Made by a program: the position numbers and the translations under genes. Under the pieces are notes generated by a model, which saw only the letters and a program-made list of their open reading frames with translations, was not told the origin of the DNA and ran no database searches. Shown here one piece after another: positions 10,056 to 21,669 of a stretch of DNA of 38,597 bases (positions are counted from its first letter, which is position 1; every line of letters starts with the position of its first letter). This DNA comes from Pezizomycotina sp. ARF18 (lineage: Eukaryota > Ascomycota), in NCBI GenBank assembly GCA_002224055.1, contig AZLU01000010.1, positions 1 through 38,597 of the forward strand, read 5' to 3'.

Positions 10056-13000
10056 ATGAGGATCGGCATACAATGGCAGCTTAGTGTTCGTATTCCTTCA
10101 CCAGGGGATTTTGACGAGGCTTTTTATTATTTGCTGACGAATGTGCCGTTTTGGCCCGGGGGTGGGGTGTTGTAGTTCTTTGTCATCTTCATCACCGCAT
10201 GCGCCGTCGTACTGCCTTCGGTCATATCGGTATGTAACGAGATTTCCAGTGTTTTGCTTCCAGGGAGTACTAACGATCGGGCTGTTTTTTCAGTGGATAA
10301 CGAACTACAACTTCACCGTTCAACAACGTAAACTCCACAACCTCCTTCTCCGTCGTCGCCTCGAAACCCGAGTGTTTTTACTAACGAAGGAAATTTTGTA
10401 GGAACCTCCCGCCTGAGCCTCCTCGCCGACACCCGCGTGAAGCAGCTCCAGCAAGCCTCCCAGGTCCTCTACAACTCCTGCAGCTCCGTCTCCTCCCGCC
10501 TCCTCATCCAAAACGCACTGTATAACTACAACAACGGCAACACGACATGGGACAACTTCGCGCCCTCGCTAACGGACATCGCCGTTGCCCTCGCGACGCA
10601 ACCCTACCTTCTCGCTGCGACGCTGTGGATAGAAACCTGACATCGGGCCTGCTAAACGTCACCGCGTCGCGCGCGCTGAACGAGCTATCGCCGAATTTCC
10701 CGCGCCGGACGATAGTACCACGTACGGAAATGGTGGCGGTTATAGTTGGAACGGCCACAATGGTTTTCGAACGAGCTGTACCCGAGGAGTTCTAATGCTC
10801 CGATACGGCGGATAATAAGACGCAGCTGCTTACGTCGGATTTTATTTCGGGTAATAATGGTGTCTTTCTCGGTCCCGTCCGCGTGAACAATTCATTTTAC
10901 CTTGGCAGCTACACTATCCCGATCAAGGACTCCCAGAGGAACGGTAGCCTACTCGGTTTCTTCACCATAGTAGTCGACGCTGGATTAATGCTCGACGTGT
11001 CGAATACTACAGACGGCTTGGATAAATCCGGGCAAGTTATGATCCTCGGACCGGCAAATCCGACGAATAAGTGGGAAGATTATCAGACGGACACGAACGT
11101 GAACGATACGACTGCGGTTCGGTTCGTATTACCGCCCACAAACGATAGGCATTTGTACAACAGGACGATAACGCTAGGCGACTACGAACCCGCGAAGCTC
11201 GCGTTTAGTAAAGGCTTGAACCAGCGCGCCGAGAACGCGCTCAGCATGCGCGACCCGAACGGGAAGAGGATCAGCGTGGGGTACCGGCAGGCGAACACGG
11301 TCCACCTGACCGACTGGTTCTCGTCGTGCAGGAGAACTACGATGACGTGATATACCCCGTTACGCACCTACGAAATATCCTCCTTATAACGATATTTGCA
11401 CGTGCGCTGTGGTTGCGTTATTGGTTTGTCCGCTCGCGCACTTCTTCGTGCGGCCGATATCGAGATTACAGATCGCGACGCAGAATAGCACGAGGCCGCC
11501 GAGTTACAGTCCTAGTTCGGAGCGGAGTCTGGAGGAGATACAACCCGTACACAGCATACAACCGCTTCCGGAAAACAACGACGAGAAGCAGCTCACGCGG
11601 ATAGGAAGTATGTTCCATAGACGGCGGCCGCGGATTAAAGGGGCGGACGGTTCGAGGGCTCTAGGCGACACGACGACGAGCCCGGATGGAAGAAGAATCA
11701 AGACGTTCCGGATACCGAGTAAAGTGCGGGAACGAAAGCACCTCATAAGGGACGAACTGACGGATCTCACGCACGTGTTCAACGAGATGACGGAGGAACT
11801 AATGATGCAGTACGAGAATTTGGAGGAGAGGGTGAAGAGCCGCACGCGGGAGCTGCAGGAGCAAAAAAAGCTTGCGGAGAGCGCGAACGAAGCAAAATCT
11901 CATTTTATTGCGAACATCACGCATGAATTGCGGACACCGCTGAACGGAATACTGGCATGTGCGCCGTATGTCTCGACGAGGAGGATATACTCAAGATCAA
12001 ACACTCGCTTGGCGTCGTCTATAAATCCGGAGAGCTACTACTGCACCTCCTCACCGACCTCCTTAGCTTCTCGAAGACGCAGTTCGGCCGCCAGACCATA
12101 AAGCTCGACAACAAGGAATTCCGGATGGTGGATATAACGACGCAAGTGATGACGATCTTCGAGAAGAACGCCAAGGAGAATAAAATCGCGCTGTCGCTAA
12201 ATATGATCCCGGAATCGGTGCTCACAGATACGATAGTCTGGGGTGATAGTAATCGGTTACTACAGTTCTTATTAATTTAATCAGTAATGGGCTGAAGTTT
12301 ACTCCGGAGAACGGCAGGATCGACGTGAGAATTATATTGGGCCGGAGGATACGAGCGGGACGCGATTGTCGAGGGTTAGCTTTTCGCAGCAAGTGTCTAC
12401 GCCAGCGTCAAGGCAGAATTCTACACATTCGCTGAGTACGCAGTCGCCGGGGAAACAGCCTGCTACGCCGAATGCCGAGACGACTGCTGTGAAAAACTCG
12501 ATGTCTACCCCTCCAGAACGCCACCCGTCGAATGGGTCTACTCACCCGCCTGCGCGGAAGGGTGTTCCGAACATCAGCGCCATGCAAACGCGCGACTCCG
12601 AAGACGGCACGAGCACGCCCTCCGGAGCGACGCATTGGTTCCAATTCGAAGTCGAAGACAACGGCCCCGGCATCCCCGTCGACTCGCAAGCGAAGATCTT
12701 CGAACCGTTCGGCAGGGTGAGCTAGGACTAAATAAGCGCTTCGGGGGACGGGTCTGGTTTATCAATCTGCCGCCAGTTGGCGATGTTAATGAAAGGGACG
12801 ATAGAGCTACGGAGTACCGTCGGCGTGGGAGTAATTTTATTTTAAGGGTTCCGCTGCGGATTGTTAAGGAGAACGCTAGTAGCATTGCGAGTCGGATAGA
12901 AGCTTGCAGAGAAGACGGAGTACGGCTGTAGTATTCCTGATTCGGCGCCTGTAGTATTCACGCCGGCCGACGGTGGACATGATCACCGTCGCGAACCACG

Positions 13001-13805
13001 CGGACGATAGTCACGTCAGCGGTGTAACGACGCCGAAAACAGAGAAAAAGACGTTAACGCCGCAAGCGAGTCCGTCAGCTGGCCCCGTGCGTACACCCGG
13101 CGGGACATCAACGAACGCGACGAGCGCAGCGAGCAGTATTTCGAGTAAACCTCGCCTCGTCGGACTATCCTCCCCGTTCTTCGCTCCCGAATCAACGCCC
13201 GCCAACTTAACCCTCCCAACGCAATTGAGCACAACATAAAAGACAAAATCCGCGAAGCAAAACCTCCCTACCCCCGGTTCCGACAATACCAAAATCCGCG
13301 TTCTAGTAGCCGAAGACAACCAGATCAACCAAGAAGTCGTAATGCGCATGTTAAACTTGGAATTGTATCCGATATTACGCTCGCGAAGGACGGAAGGGAA
13401 GCGGTGGAGTTGGTTAAGAAGGCGATAGGGGAGGATAAACCGTTCCATATTGTTTTTATGGACATACAGATGCCGAATTTAGATGGTTTGGAGAGCACGA
13501 GGATTATTAGGAGTTTGGGTATAGCGCGCCGATTGTTGCGTTAAGTGCGTTTACGGAGGAGAATAATATACAGGATTGCTACGATTCTGGCATGAACGAT
13601 TTTTGAGTAAACCGATACGAGACGGCATCTGAAGAATGTTTTGAAGAGGTATGTTTTTCGACCTTTTTATAAATTGCCCCTGCCTTCGGTTTCGAATGTC
13701 TTTTTTTTTTTTTTTTTTTGAAAGGTTGAGTTGCTGAAGTGTTTATTTTAACGCAGATATTGTCACACGATAATAGAACAAGAGGACGGTATGACGGCGA
13801 CATGA
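10056..13805 (+). CDS. SLN1: Sln1-type (group VI) hybrid histidine kinase, osmosensor, frameshifted
   Basis: Plasma-membrane phosphorelay sensor. Sln1 orthologs autophosphorylate on His, pass phosphate to their own receiver and control the HOG pathway via Ypd1 and Ssk1. The order is: TM1 ([18 protein letters not shown]), extracellular domain with [29 protein letters not shown] and [15 protein letters not shown]2 near 11380-11440, FVRPISRLQ and a coiled coil. Then come the H-box [11 protein letters not shown] (His codon 11922-11924), N-box ISNGLKFTP (12281), G1 box VEDNGPGIP (12655), G2 box GTGLGLSI (12746-12768), a Ser/Thr/Pro linker, and a receiver with [10 protein letters not shown] and [11 protein letters not shown] (Asp codon 13461-13463). 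Introns: 10086-10175, 10230-10293, 10328-10401 and 13649-13756. At least ten sites need one base added to a homopolymer, for example GG at 11954 and 12756, G5 at 12743, T5 at 13600. All catalytic boxes survive, so the gene is probably intact in the organism. Confidence 0.93.
10230..10293 (+). other. Intron 2 of the Sln1-type kinase
   Basis: GTATGT donor, TACTAAC branch site, TTTTTTCAG acceptor. Phase 0; it joins LPSVIS to WITNYNF, a spacing that fits Sln1 proteins. Confidence 0.9.
10328..10401 (+). other. Intron 3 of the Sln1-type kinase
   Basis: GTAAAC donor, ACTAAC branch site, TTGTAG acceptor. It splits one Arg codon and joins [10 protein letters not shown] to [10 protein letters not shown]. 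Confidence 0.88.
13649..13756 (+). other. Intron 4 of the Sln1-type kinase, containing T19
   Basis: GTATGT donor, GCTGA-type branch site near 13731, ACGCAG acceptor. It removes a 19-T tract (13701-13719) and adds a short tail, [15 protein letters not shown], before the stop at 13803-13805. Confidence 0.7.
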
Positions 13806-15073
13806 TGATAAAGGAAAAAAATTTTCGTGTTGTACAAAAAAGTCGTAATTTGCCTACATTTTCTCACATGTTCTGCATGCTTCTATTCCCTATTTATGAG
13901 AAAAAAAATCCCTGTAGATGAAAAACCAAATCCGCCTTTGTTAACTATCATGTCACAGCCATGTCTACTACAAAGCGTTATAGCAAAGCACATTTTTCTT
14001 TTCCTTCCTTGTTTTGCATACTCGCAAATATTACCCTTTTTATAATTTTAATATAGATCTTATACGCTACTTACGGATTGTTATAATACACTACTAAATA
14101 TACATGCACTCACGTATCCATTTTTGAATATATATCTCGTCGCGATCCGGAAGAGTGAGTAGATTTATGCATCTTGTAAGTATCGTGCTCGTGTTTCTTG
14201 GGTCCGTAAGAGGTTCTATGTGTTGGTAGTGGCCATCGTTTTATCATTCTTCACGCCGTGGGTGACAGGATATTAAGCAACATACAGTTAAAGGTAAAAT
14301 AATATAACTATTGCGTTCGGATCTGCGATATCAAACGCTCGGGTTGTTCGTTCTACACAACCTGGAAGTGATGGAGTATAGCGTGTATATGAATTGAAAA
14401 GGCTATATTTTCAAGTTTCATCTTTATTCTCGAAATTGACTCAAAAAATAGTTGATTTGTGCAGCAAACTTGTGTCTTGTGTTGATTATGGACCGCTTGA
14501 GATACGAAAAACGCCCCCCTGTGTAACCTACGGTCGTAGGAAATCGAGGCAGAATGTCGAATAATTAGAAGTATTTCAGTACTGAATCCTTTATCTGCAT
14601 GCAATTTTGCTTCTGAAGCATATTGAAAAAACCTATAGCGGGATTGGCCTAGTTCCACATAAGCGAAAAAGAGACAGAAACAAAGAACTCACGTACGATA
14701 TATCACTCAAGAAGATTCACAAAGCCAAATGGTATAACCTGCTTCATGCCTCCCGTGAAGGAAAATAGATACTAGTACGTTTAATATCCTCTTTTTCTTT
14801 GGCCGGACAGAAACCGTTTCATTACATTGACTACAAGCCTGGGAACACTCTTTCACCTGGCATAGCACCGTCTATATAAGCAGGCCCATTATCCCATCCG
14901 AGGAAGCCAGGCACATTGAACGTCCACTATCTACTCTGCTTGCAAAAATTGCCAAAGCCATCGACGTCCAATACTATTCTTTTTTCTAACGACCAAAGGT
15001 ATTTTACAGAACTTAATTAAATCAACAAAACTTTTCCAACCTAGCATATATTCCCCTCTCCCGCTTTTTCGAA
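13806..15073. promoter_or_regulatory. Intergenic region with TATA box for the small ORF at 15074
   Basis: No gene supported before about 14860. TCTATATAAGC at 14871-14881 is a good TATA box. It lies about 200 bp before the ATG at 15074, with a CT-rich leader between, so a transcript probably starts near 14900. Confidence 0.45.
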
Positions 15074-15250
15074 ATGTGCCTTTTCAAGGTCGCATCGTAC
15101 CACCCATCGTACGACCTTAGGACAATCAGGACCCCTAAGTTCGAATTCAAGGGCTACTCCGATGCTTGCGAATGTGGTGAATTATATGACGTTGATGTAG
15201 ATGCTGCTTCGGAGACTGTGCATTCTGCGATGGTCGCTCAACACCGCTAA
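15074..15250 (+). CDS. Small hypothetical protein, 58 aa, Cys pair
   Basis: ATG in the context CGAAATG opens a 58-codon frame beginning MCLFKVASYHPSYDLR, with a central ACECGELYDVDVDAAS. There is no signal peptide. A TATA box near 14871 and a pyrimidine-rich leader support transcription. The frame may not truly end at 15250: continuing in that frame gives EMGEVLYMCSHAGRRDSGKS, and the next frame gives AKKWGRSCTCVRTPAGG and runs to 15455, so one missing base could hide a longer Cys-containing protein. I do not recognise the family. Confidence 0.4.
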   Translation: MCLFKVASYHPSYDLRTIRTPKFEFKGYSDACECGELYDVDVDAASETVHSAMVAQHR

Positions 15251-15980
15251 GAAATGGGGGAGGTCTTGTACATGTGTTCGCACGCCGGCAGGCGGGATTC
15301 CGGAAAATCTTAAGAGATTTGAACCTGAGATGGCAAAATCCCAGAGATTGATATACGTCCCAAGCCCAAATGGTTTATTAAATATCAAGCGGATGATCAT
15401 GGAAATATCGATTTTAGGTTTAGTTGCTCTATTTCATAAATATTGCATCAAATAAAATTTAAATTTTTTTAATAAAAGTTAAGGGTTAAAAAATTAATTC
15501 CCGTAGATTCTCTGAACGGTTCGAAATTTTCGGTTGATGTACGGATAGGTGATAATTGTGTTGATAAGTTGGATCGGAAGCGGGACGTTTTATTATCCCG
15601 TATTTACCCCATTGCTTTTCTTATGTACTCCCCGATCGCCGCTGAGAGGTCTACATCTATCGTAGGGGCGGTTCGATTTCTAGATGGGCTACATGGAAGA
15701 CTTCAATTATGCAAGAGCTAAAATAATAATGTAATTTACAACAAGCGCTTCGTATCTTTATAGTTCGTATGCAGCTGCGGTAGTGTTTCTTTTCCTCCCG
15801 CTGCGTTAGTTTCGAGTGGTATGCATAACACGCATCTCGATATATCCCGTAGGGTTTTATACTAGGAGATCAAGTAGAGTACTTTTTTTTTGTCTCCGGG
15901 CAAAGTAATCGAACGGGGCGAAGTATGAATCGAAACCACCTTCCGTAGCAATAATCACATCATCAACTCGCAAGCACTGT
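15251..15980. other. Mostly non-coding, AT-rich near 15450
   Basis: Holds the possible frameshifted extension of the small ORF up to 15455, then AT-rich sequence that could be its 3' end. Nothing else is supported. Confidence 0.4.
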
Positions 15981-15982
15981 AG

Positions 15983-16105
15983 GTTTACCTACCGGAATCA
16001 ACGTCAAAGATGTTCGAACCCGCCTCCGAAAGCAAACCGTCAGCAAGCAGGAGAAGAAAGCGCTGGAAGGAATCATAACCCGCGCCGCGAGCTCGGTTAT
16101 TAGTA
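15983..16105 (+). pseudogene. Short coding-like fragment, basic
   Basis: An open stretch of about 40 codons reads TGINVKDVRTRLRKQTVSK then QEKKALEGIITRAASSVI, with normal protein texture. It stops at 16108-16110 and has no ATG. It may be an exon or a decayed gene piece belonging with the acidic ORF at 16439. The reverse strand is also open here. Low certainty. Confidence 0.25.
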
Positions 16106-16218
16106 TTTGACATTCATCGCGCCTTACTCCTCGCAATTATTATGCGAAAATTGATGAAACGAGCATTCTCAAACTCGACGATTCGGTATTTTAAAGCTAA
16201 CTGCTACCGGTATTCATC

Positions 16219-16461
16219 TTAAGTCGGCGACATCGGCTTCAACCCGAACAATTGCTTCACTTTCCGTCCCCCGTTGCTGACCACTTCGGATACGTCTAGG
16301 TCGGGAGGTGGGATAAAAGCAAATGGCTCGGTATCGAAGAGAAGATCAACCTTGCCGACTTTCACCTTCACGAACTCTTTAGGATCATTAAGGCCCGAAT
16401 ACTCAAAACTACGCCCCTTACGGGAAGGATAAGCCGCGATGCTCCAGGAACGACAGGCCTA
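16219..16461 (-). pseudogene. Open coding-like frame, C-terminal fragment of an unknown protein
   Basis: About 80 open codons on the minus strand read protein-like: AAYPSRKGRSFEYSGL, DPKEFVKVKVGKVDLLFDTE, PFAFIPPPDLDVSEVV and KQLFGLKPMSPT, then a stop. There is no ATG; a TAG closes it upstream. The plus strand is also open in the same place (RWDKSKWLGIEEKINL, HELFRIIKARILK), so the sequence does not decide which strand codes. I do not recognise either product. Confidence 0.3.
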
Positions 16462-16836
16462 CTGGTCGCTGAAGAACATCCAGCTGCTCGAAGCACGAGT
16501 GGCTAAACCAAGAGAGTACACGGAGGAAGAGAGGGAGGGTGAATGACTTTTTCGGATTCGGAGGGGAATGAGGAAGAATTGTCGATGCCTGAGATGAGCG
16601 AGGAGGAGAGGTTGTTAGCCGAGGAGAGGGAGGCAGATGTGGCCGATGCAAAGGCTCATGCAGAGGCTCTCCGAGAGAGGAAGTTTCAGAAGGAGTTTGA
16701 GGGAATGGGGTTGAAAGAGAGAGATGAAGACGATGATGATGACGATAAAGAGCTCGATGGAGATGGGTACGGTCATGCTGAGGATCACCAGGAGTGCCGT
16801 TCTTTTCTTCTTCCTAATGTATGCCATAATTCTTAA
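16439..16836 (+). CDS. Acidic coiled-coil hypothetical protein, one frameshift
   Basis: ATG at 16439 starts MLQERQAYWSLKNIQLLEAR and runs to a TGA at 16544. The next frame begins at 16543 (MTFSDSEGNEEELSMPEM) and continues in the same style to 16836. Adding one A to the AA at 16542-16543 joins the two as EEEREGE-MTFSDSE, so this is probably one protein of about 132 residues. It is rich in Glu, Asp, Lys and Arg. A coiled coil is likely at about residues 50-95 (SEEERLLAEEREADVADAK), followed by a run of six Asp. The C-terminus may continue through an intron. No signal peptide or membrane segment. It may be an exon of a larger nuclear or cytosolic protein; the family is unknown. Confidence 0.45.
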
Positions 16837-17135
16837 ACTCTCCTATGCAGGAATGCATCGAAACACGGCGTCCTTTAAATAGTTATATTTCTCAGCAGAG
16901 GCATATTAAGGGGATACTGGCATCCTCAACTTTACAGCCTTACGAATACAATTAAAGATTGCTTCAAAAAGAAAAGGAGTGCAATGCAAATGTTCCTCGA
17001 AATGTCTTTGAGTGGGTATTCCCGTGATATCAATGCATGTTTTCAATAAATTAGAACAATGCTCTGGAGGGTATCGAAAAGGAATAATAGTATTACAGCT
17101 ACTTGAATACAAACATAAATATCACATCGTACATT
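16837..17135. other. Intergenic, 3' side of the Pth11-like gene
   Basis: AT-rich, no ORF with support. Probably holds the 3' end of the minus-strand gene that stops at 17136. Confidence 0.4.
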
Positions 17136-18505
17136 TCATCTGTTGGCATCTTTCTTCTCCGTGTCCTCCCCAGAGTGCTCCGGGTGGGGTGCCTGACTTT
17201 CTACCCTGACCTGAACAATATCACTCGTACTCGTAGCCATCCGCGTCAATTCTATTCCCTCAGCGTCTTTCGCCTCGGGCCTACTATCATCGGTGCCATC
17301 TTGTTGGTCCTGGCGCTCATTTTCAGCATCTATTGCAACATTCACCACCTTCGGAGGATTCCAATACGCCACGAACGAACAATGAACACGCGTAGAGAAG
17401 GGCAACAGCAAACGAAAATACCGACGGTCGCATCGAGCATCGAAATGATCATCCAGAAATTGGTCGTGGGACCGAAGCCATTCTTTAGTGCACCTCCGAG
17501 GTTCCAGGCGGCGAAGATGATGTTGAAGAGGCCGAGGAAAAACATGAAGCCTATTTGTAGCCTTTGACGTACCGTGAAACACTTTAATTGGTAGACCACG
17601 AACAGCGGCAGAGCGAAGACTGAGCAGTGAATTTTAGAAATTTCAATGAAAAGTGTACGAGAAGAGTAATAGGTAACCAGGCGTTATGAATGAAGCCTTA
17701 CTTAGGAGAGTGCTAAACATATGGAGCGAGATCTGGCCGAAGTAGGGACCGGCGCGGTTCGCGCTCCAGCAGACCCAAGGGTCAGTTACAACCCTAGGTG
17801 TAAAACGTCAGCAACACAGGCGCTTACTTATACTGACACTCATGATAATCTACACTTACCAGTTATCAGATATCGGCCAGCACCAGAACGCGTACATGAA
17901 TGCGGAAGCCAAAAAGCACATGAATGTAATGACCATCAGGATGATGTTCGCCCACCAGCACTTAGGCAAGCACCGTGGTATCCATTCGTAATAGAATATA
18001 AGCACGGACGCCTTAATGCCGTAAAAACCGATGACGACTATCAGCATCCAGGCGTAGTACCACTGCACAGCATATCAGTTAGTACATTAAACTGCTTTCT
18101 CCAAAATAACTAGGGCCATTGAAATTAAGACAGCAGCACTTACATGCGCTAGCCAAACCAGCAGCGCCCAGTCCGCGTGCGTAAAATTGTAATCCAGTGG
18201 AGAATCCTCGACGAGCCAGTTTGCTCTCGCTTGGAGACCGGCGAGGTCTACTATTAAGGGATAACGAAGCAGCACCAGGATATTACGAGGAAAAGGTCGC
18301 TGAGGTACGACCACCAGCGCCGTTCGCCATGTGGTACGAATATGCGGACGTATAATCGTATACCGATCATGATAAGCCCTATTATAGCGAGCGCCAGTTC
18401 ACCTCTATCGTGCTATGAAGACGTAAGGCTTTTTAGCAATAAGGTAATGCAGAAATGCACGGCATAAAAAAGTATACTTACCCAATCTACCGAACCCAGA
18501 CCCAT
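17136..18505 (-). CDS. Pth11-like / fungal rhodopsin-domain membrane protein, multi-exon
   Basis: A seven-helix integral membrane protein of the type often classed as Pth11-like receptors. Visible pieces in order: MGLGSVDW; AIIGLIMIGIRLYVRIFVP with RRWWSYLSDLFLVISWCCFV; WLVEDSPLDYNFTHADWAL; GIKASVLIFYYEWIP, the family's K-x-S-x-L-x-F-Y-Y core; ANIILMVITFMCFLASAFMY; CWPISDNW; FALPLFVVYQLK then RQRLQIGFMFFLGLFNIIF; and a long hydrophilic acidic tail ending ESQAPHPEHSGEDTEKKDAN. Introns are clear: donor at 18481 with its acceptor near 18405; a GTAAGT-TACTAAC-CAG intron between WLAH and WYYAW near 18070-18145; one after SDNW near 17800-17856; and one near 17620-17705. Frame slips occur near exon 2's start, after CCFVIP and near 17395. 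Its ligand is unknown. Family membership fairly sure. Confidence 0.75.
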
Positions 18506-20246
18506 TGTCGATAACTATTCTTCCGGAGTTCAGAAAGAGAAAAACAAGAGATGGTATCTTTTGCCGAAGCCGTTTTGCATTTAGAGTTCTCAATCCTGGA
18601 ATCCTGGTTAGACGACCCTTGGAAATAAGGGGGTTTATATAAATCACCGCTAATTTGTCCCCCACGCGTGCCGTACGGCAGCCAAGCTCAGATAAATGAT
18701 ACGGTAGCACATGATAATTTCGGGGGTTCCGGACATTCCGCTTATATCACAAGTGCTATATACTCCAACAGTCCTTCCAGAAAGTCTGAGCGTGTCCAAA
18801 GAAGGAAATCGAAACTAGCCGATGAGGTTTTTGTTCCTTTTTATACGTTTTTAGATCGAATGCTTTATAGACTGACAAGCGCGAGGTGTGTCAATGGAAT
18901 ATATTGCCACCTGCGGTTCCGCGCGTCGTCGAAGTCTCCGAGTCGCTCCAGTGATTATCCGCACCCCCGGCTATGGGCAACTTTCGTTTCCAGAAATGGA
19001 CGTAACACCTGTCTCCGCAACGGAACAGCACTTGGAAGGCCATGGAGAAATCCGGTTTCAGCGTGAAGCTCCAATAATGTGCATGTGGCAGTGGCGAAAG
19101 GTTTCTGTTCAGCTTTGCTTATCACAATCTCCTACTGTTCATCTCAGTGCGAGACGGAAAGGATATCTGCATTTCTAGCACGATTATTCGAGACTGATAT
19201 TAACGACTCAGTGGCGCCGACAACCCCTGAATACGTATTGCAAAAAGCACTATTCATTCATGAATTACCTGAATAGCCTAGTGCCTTGATACCAAATACC
19301 GGATAGTCTCCAAAAAACGTGGTCCGTGCCTGATTTGACAACGGCGTACTCGCCACGAGAAAAGCCGGGATAGCTTAACCCGTTTTAGGCAAAGCGAACG
19401 GATAAATCACCGCCTACGCTTTCGAAATCTACTGTGGCGAGTGCAGTGGACGTTGCCTGTTATTCCCCCGGCCAATTAGATGTATTACCGAAGAAAGTCC
19501 GTTCCTTTTGACAGCAATATCGGATTCACAACTACCGCCAAGTCTCGCCGTTTTGTTTTCGTATTACCGACGATTAGCAAACCAACTTCATTATATCACG
19601 GCTAGAAATATTAATGATTAATGAAACTTCGGGCTTCGATATTTCCTTTAGCGGATGTTTTGATTCATCAGCCTTATTAATCTCGAAATGTTTCATTGGA
19701 CTGGCTCTTTGTGGAAACCGCCGGGGCAATTTAGCGACGACTTGAATAAGGCGGGGACACTGCGGGGATCAAAAGATATAATCTTAAGACCAGTGTAGAA
19801 ACAGTCTAGATATCTGTTAGCAATATGTAATGGCTATCATCTTTTAATATTCATAAAGGAAGCGGAGTAGAGATTATTGATTGGCAGATGTCACTACGGG
19901 TACCCGAGGGTCTGTGGATATTTCCATTTCGATTGCTGAAAATCGCTTCCTGCGTCGTTGATGCTCAGAACATGTAATAGCGATCCTCTAGTTGTGAGAT
20001 CGCAACAAACAGAAAACCAGTAAACATAACTTAACTCAGGATCTATGTTGCTTGGACTACTATGGCTACCAAGTCCCTGGCCGTAACAGTACCTGTGATG
20101 TTCATCTAGTAATACTTTCATTAAGAAGTTGTAGCTACTGAGGTTATATATAATCATCTAGGCGACAAATCAATCCTGTTTCATTCTTTTGTAGCTCCTT
20201 AACACGTGCGGAAAGGATCGGTCCAGTTTTCCGTTGCCATCTGCTG
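18506..20246. other. Intergenic, no convincing gene
   Basis: Several open frames of 60-130 codons exist on the plus strand at 18668-19276 but overlap each other and show no motif or start context. The 18506-18660 end is the likely upstream region of the Pth11-like gene. The rest is featureless. Confidence 0.45.
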
Positions 20247-21669
20247 CTAAATTCGTTTTATACGGGAGTCGTCACTACTACTAGTACTCTCTTCTTTTCG
20301 TATAGTCTGAAGCTCCGTCTTAAACGCCGATGAGGAAGTCATCGTAGCTTCAGAAAGAGAAGACTCTGATATAGAGTCGTCACGTAATCTAGCCTGATGG
20401 AGAGGATTTAACCCCCTTTCTTGAGGGGATTTAATCCCCCCGTTTTGGATCGATAGCATTCTTCTTCGCAGCCATATCCTTCAAGTGCTCGACGCCCAGG
20501 ACCTTTTCCAGAGCGTTGTTCACGCGGTACATCCCTCGATCCCTTTCATGCTCTTCTTCAGCTTTAATACTCCTTCCGAATACTTGTACGAGCGTTCGCC
20601 GAGTGACCGCCAGGACTGAGTTTTCCCAACCTACCAGGTCCATTATCCTAGGGTTTTGCTCACCCAGAGAATCCATAAGCAGGTCCCGAAATTCCTGAGA
20701 TAATTTTTGCACGACTACGTGTCGGAGAAAATTTTCGCTCAGCGACTCACGAAAGAAGTGCTCCGTTTCAGAGTTCACCACCTCGGATGGGTCTGGTCCC
20801 GGATCTCCCCTTATACTTTGATAAAACGCGTGGATGCGCCCACCGTATTTTCTCCAAGCTTTTGATGTCGGTTCCCAGCATTCTCTTCTTCTAAAATGAG
20901 CCTGTCGCTCTCTTCCCGGAGCTTCCGGTTAAACTCGATCCACCAATCGTTACGCTTAGGCTTTTTTTAGCAAGCTCGCGCAATTAGTCGCGTACGCTAA
21001 ACGGCAAAAAATGCGTCGCGTCCTTCGCCCGACCGTTCCTGAACCAGAAGCCTAGCACGTGTACGATCTTCTGAACTCCGTCGCAGAGTGTGGACAGAGA
21101 TTCCACGGAGCCGAGGATATTAGCGTACTCCTCGCGGATCTTCTCGAAATCCGCAATCGCATCATACACATCGTCAGTGTCTTCTGACAGCGTCGGATCA
21201 CTCGGCTCTTTCCTTCGCAGATTTCCATAGCTCGGTCCACCGCTTCACGGCTTCCACAGATTTCGAGATGGCCGCCGCGGTCCAGTGCGCCTTCACGGCG
21301 TCCCAGGCAAGGAAATAGACGTCGCGGGCGTAGTCACCTTCCACGATGCGGATTATATCGCGAGTTAAAGGCTCGACAGGGGTTGGAATGTTAGGCTTGT
21401 ACCTGTTCAGGAGCTGCGATCTCTTGACCAAGCTGAGCTTCTTAATGGTTTCTTTTACGTCTTCCGGACTTAAGATGTCTCCCCTCTCCTGGTACCATTT
21501 GTCGGCGAGCTCCCCACGGCTTGTCTCTACTTCGACCGGGGGAGTACCCTCTGGCTGAATATCGCCCCCCGCAGTAGCCATTGGTTGTACTCCACCCCGG
21601 GAAGCACATGCACACAGCGTCAAAAAAAAGGGAGAGGAGTAGAAGGACAAGAGCTGTGAATTTAATCAT
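20247..21669 (-). CDS. Predicted secreted protein of unknown family, frameshifted
   Basis: ATG at 21669 starts a classic signal peptide, MIKFTALVLLLLSLFF, running into LTLCACASRG after one T is restored to the T-run near 21625. The mature part reads ELADKWYQERGDILSPEDV, RDIIRIVEGDYARDVYFLAW and VEAVKRWTELWKSAKERAE. A second segment has EYANILGSVESLSTLC and IVHVLGFWFRNGRAKD. A third, 20780-20431, has HFFRESLSENFLRHVVVQKL and RVNNALEKVLGVEHL. The last part (20430-20247) is a Ser-rich tail, SEATMTSSSAFKTELQTIRK, joined through the G6 run at 20440. Slips also occur near 21198, about 20975 and about 20830-20860. Total length about 470 residues; no transmembrane helix after the signal. It is mostly helical and charged. 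I do not recognise it; a secreted or vacuolar role is inferred only from the signal peptide. Confidence 0.5.

Noticed and set aside
13011-13448. 145-codon minus-strand frame
   Set aside because: Antisense to the linker and receiver of the Sln1-type kinase, whose sense frame is clearly coding.
10056-13805. Calling the Sln1-type kinase a true pseudogene
   Set aside because: All lesions are one-base homopolymer losses, catalytic boxes and intron signals are intact, and no deletions or substituted key residues are seen.
15310-15330. tRNA B-box-like GGTTCAAATCT on the minus strand
   Set aside because: The flanking bases do not form a T-stem and no A box lies at the right distance. No tRNA was found anywhere in the window.
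20388-20460. Repeated GGGGATTTAA/TTAACCCC pattern suggesting a hairpin
   Set aside because: Arms are short and imperfect and lie inside the likely coding end of the secreted protein; not convincing as a separate element.
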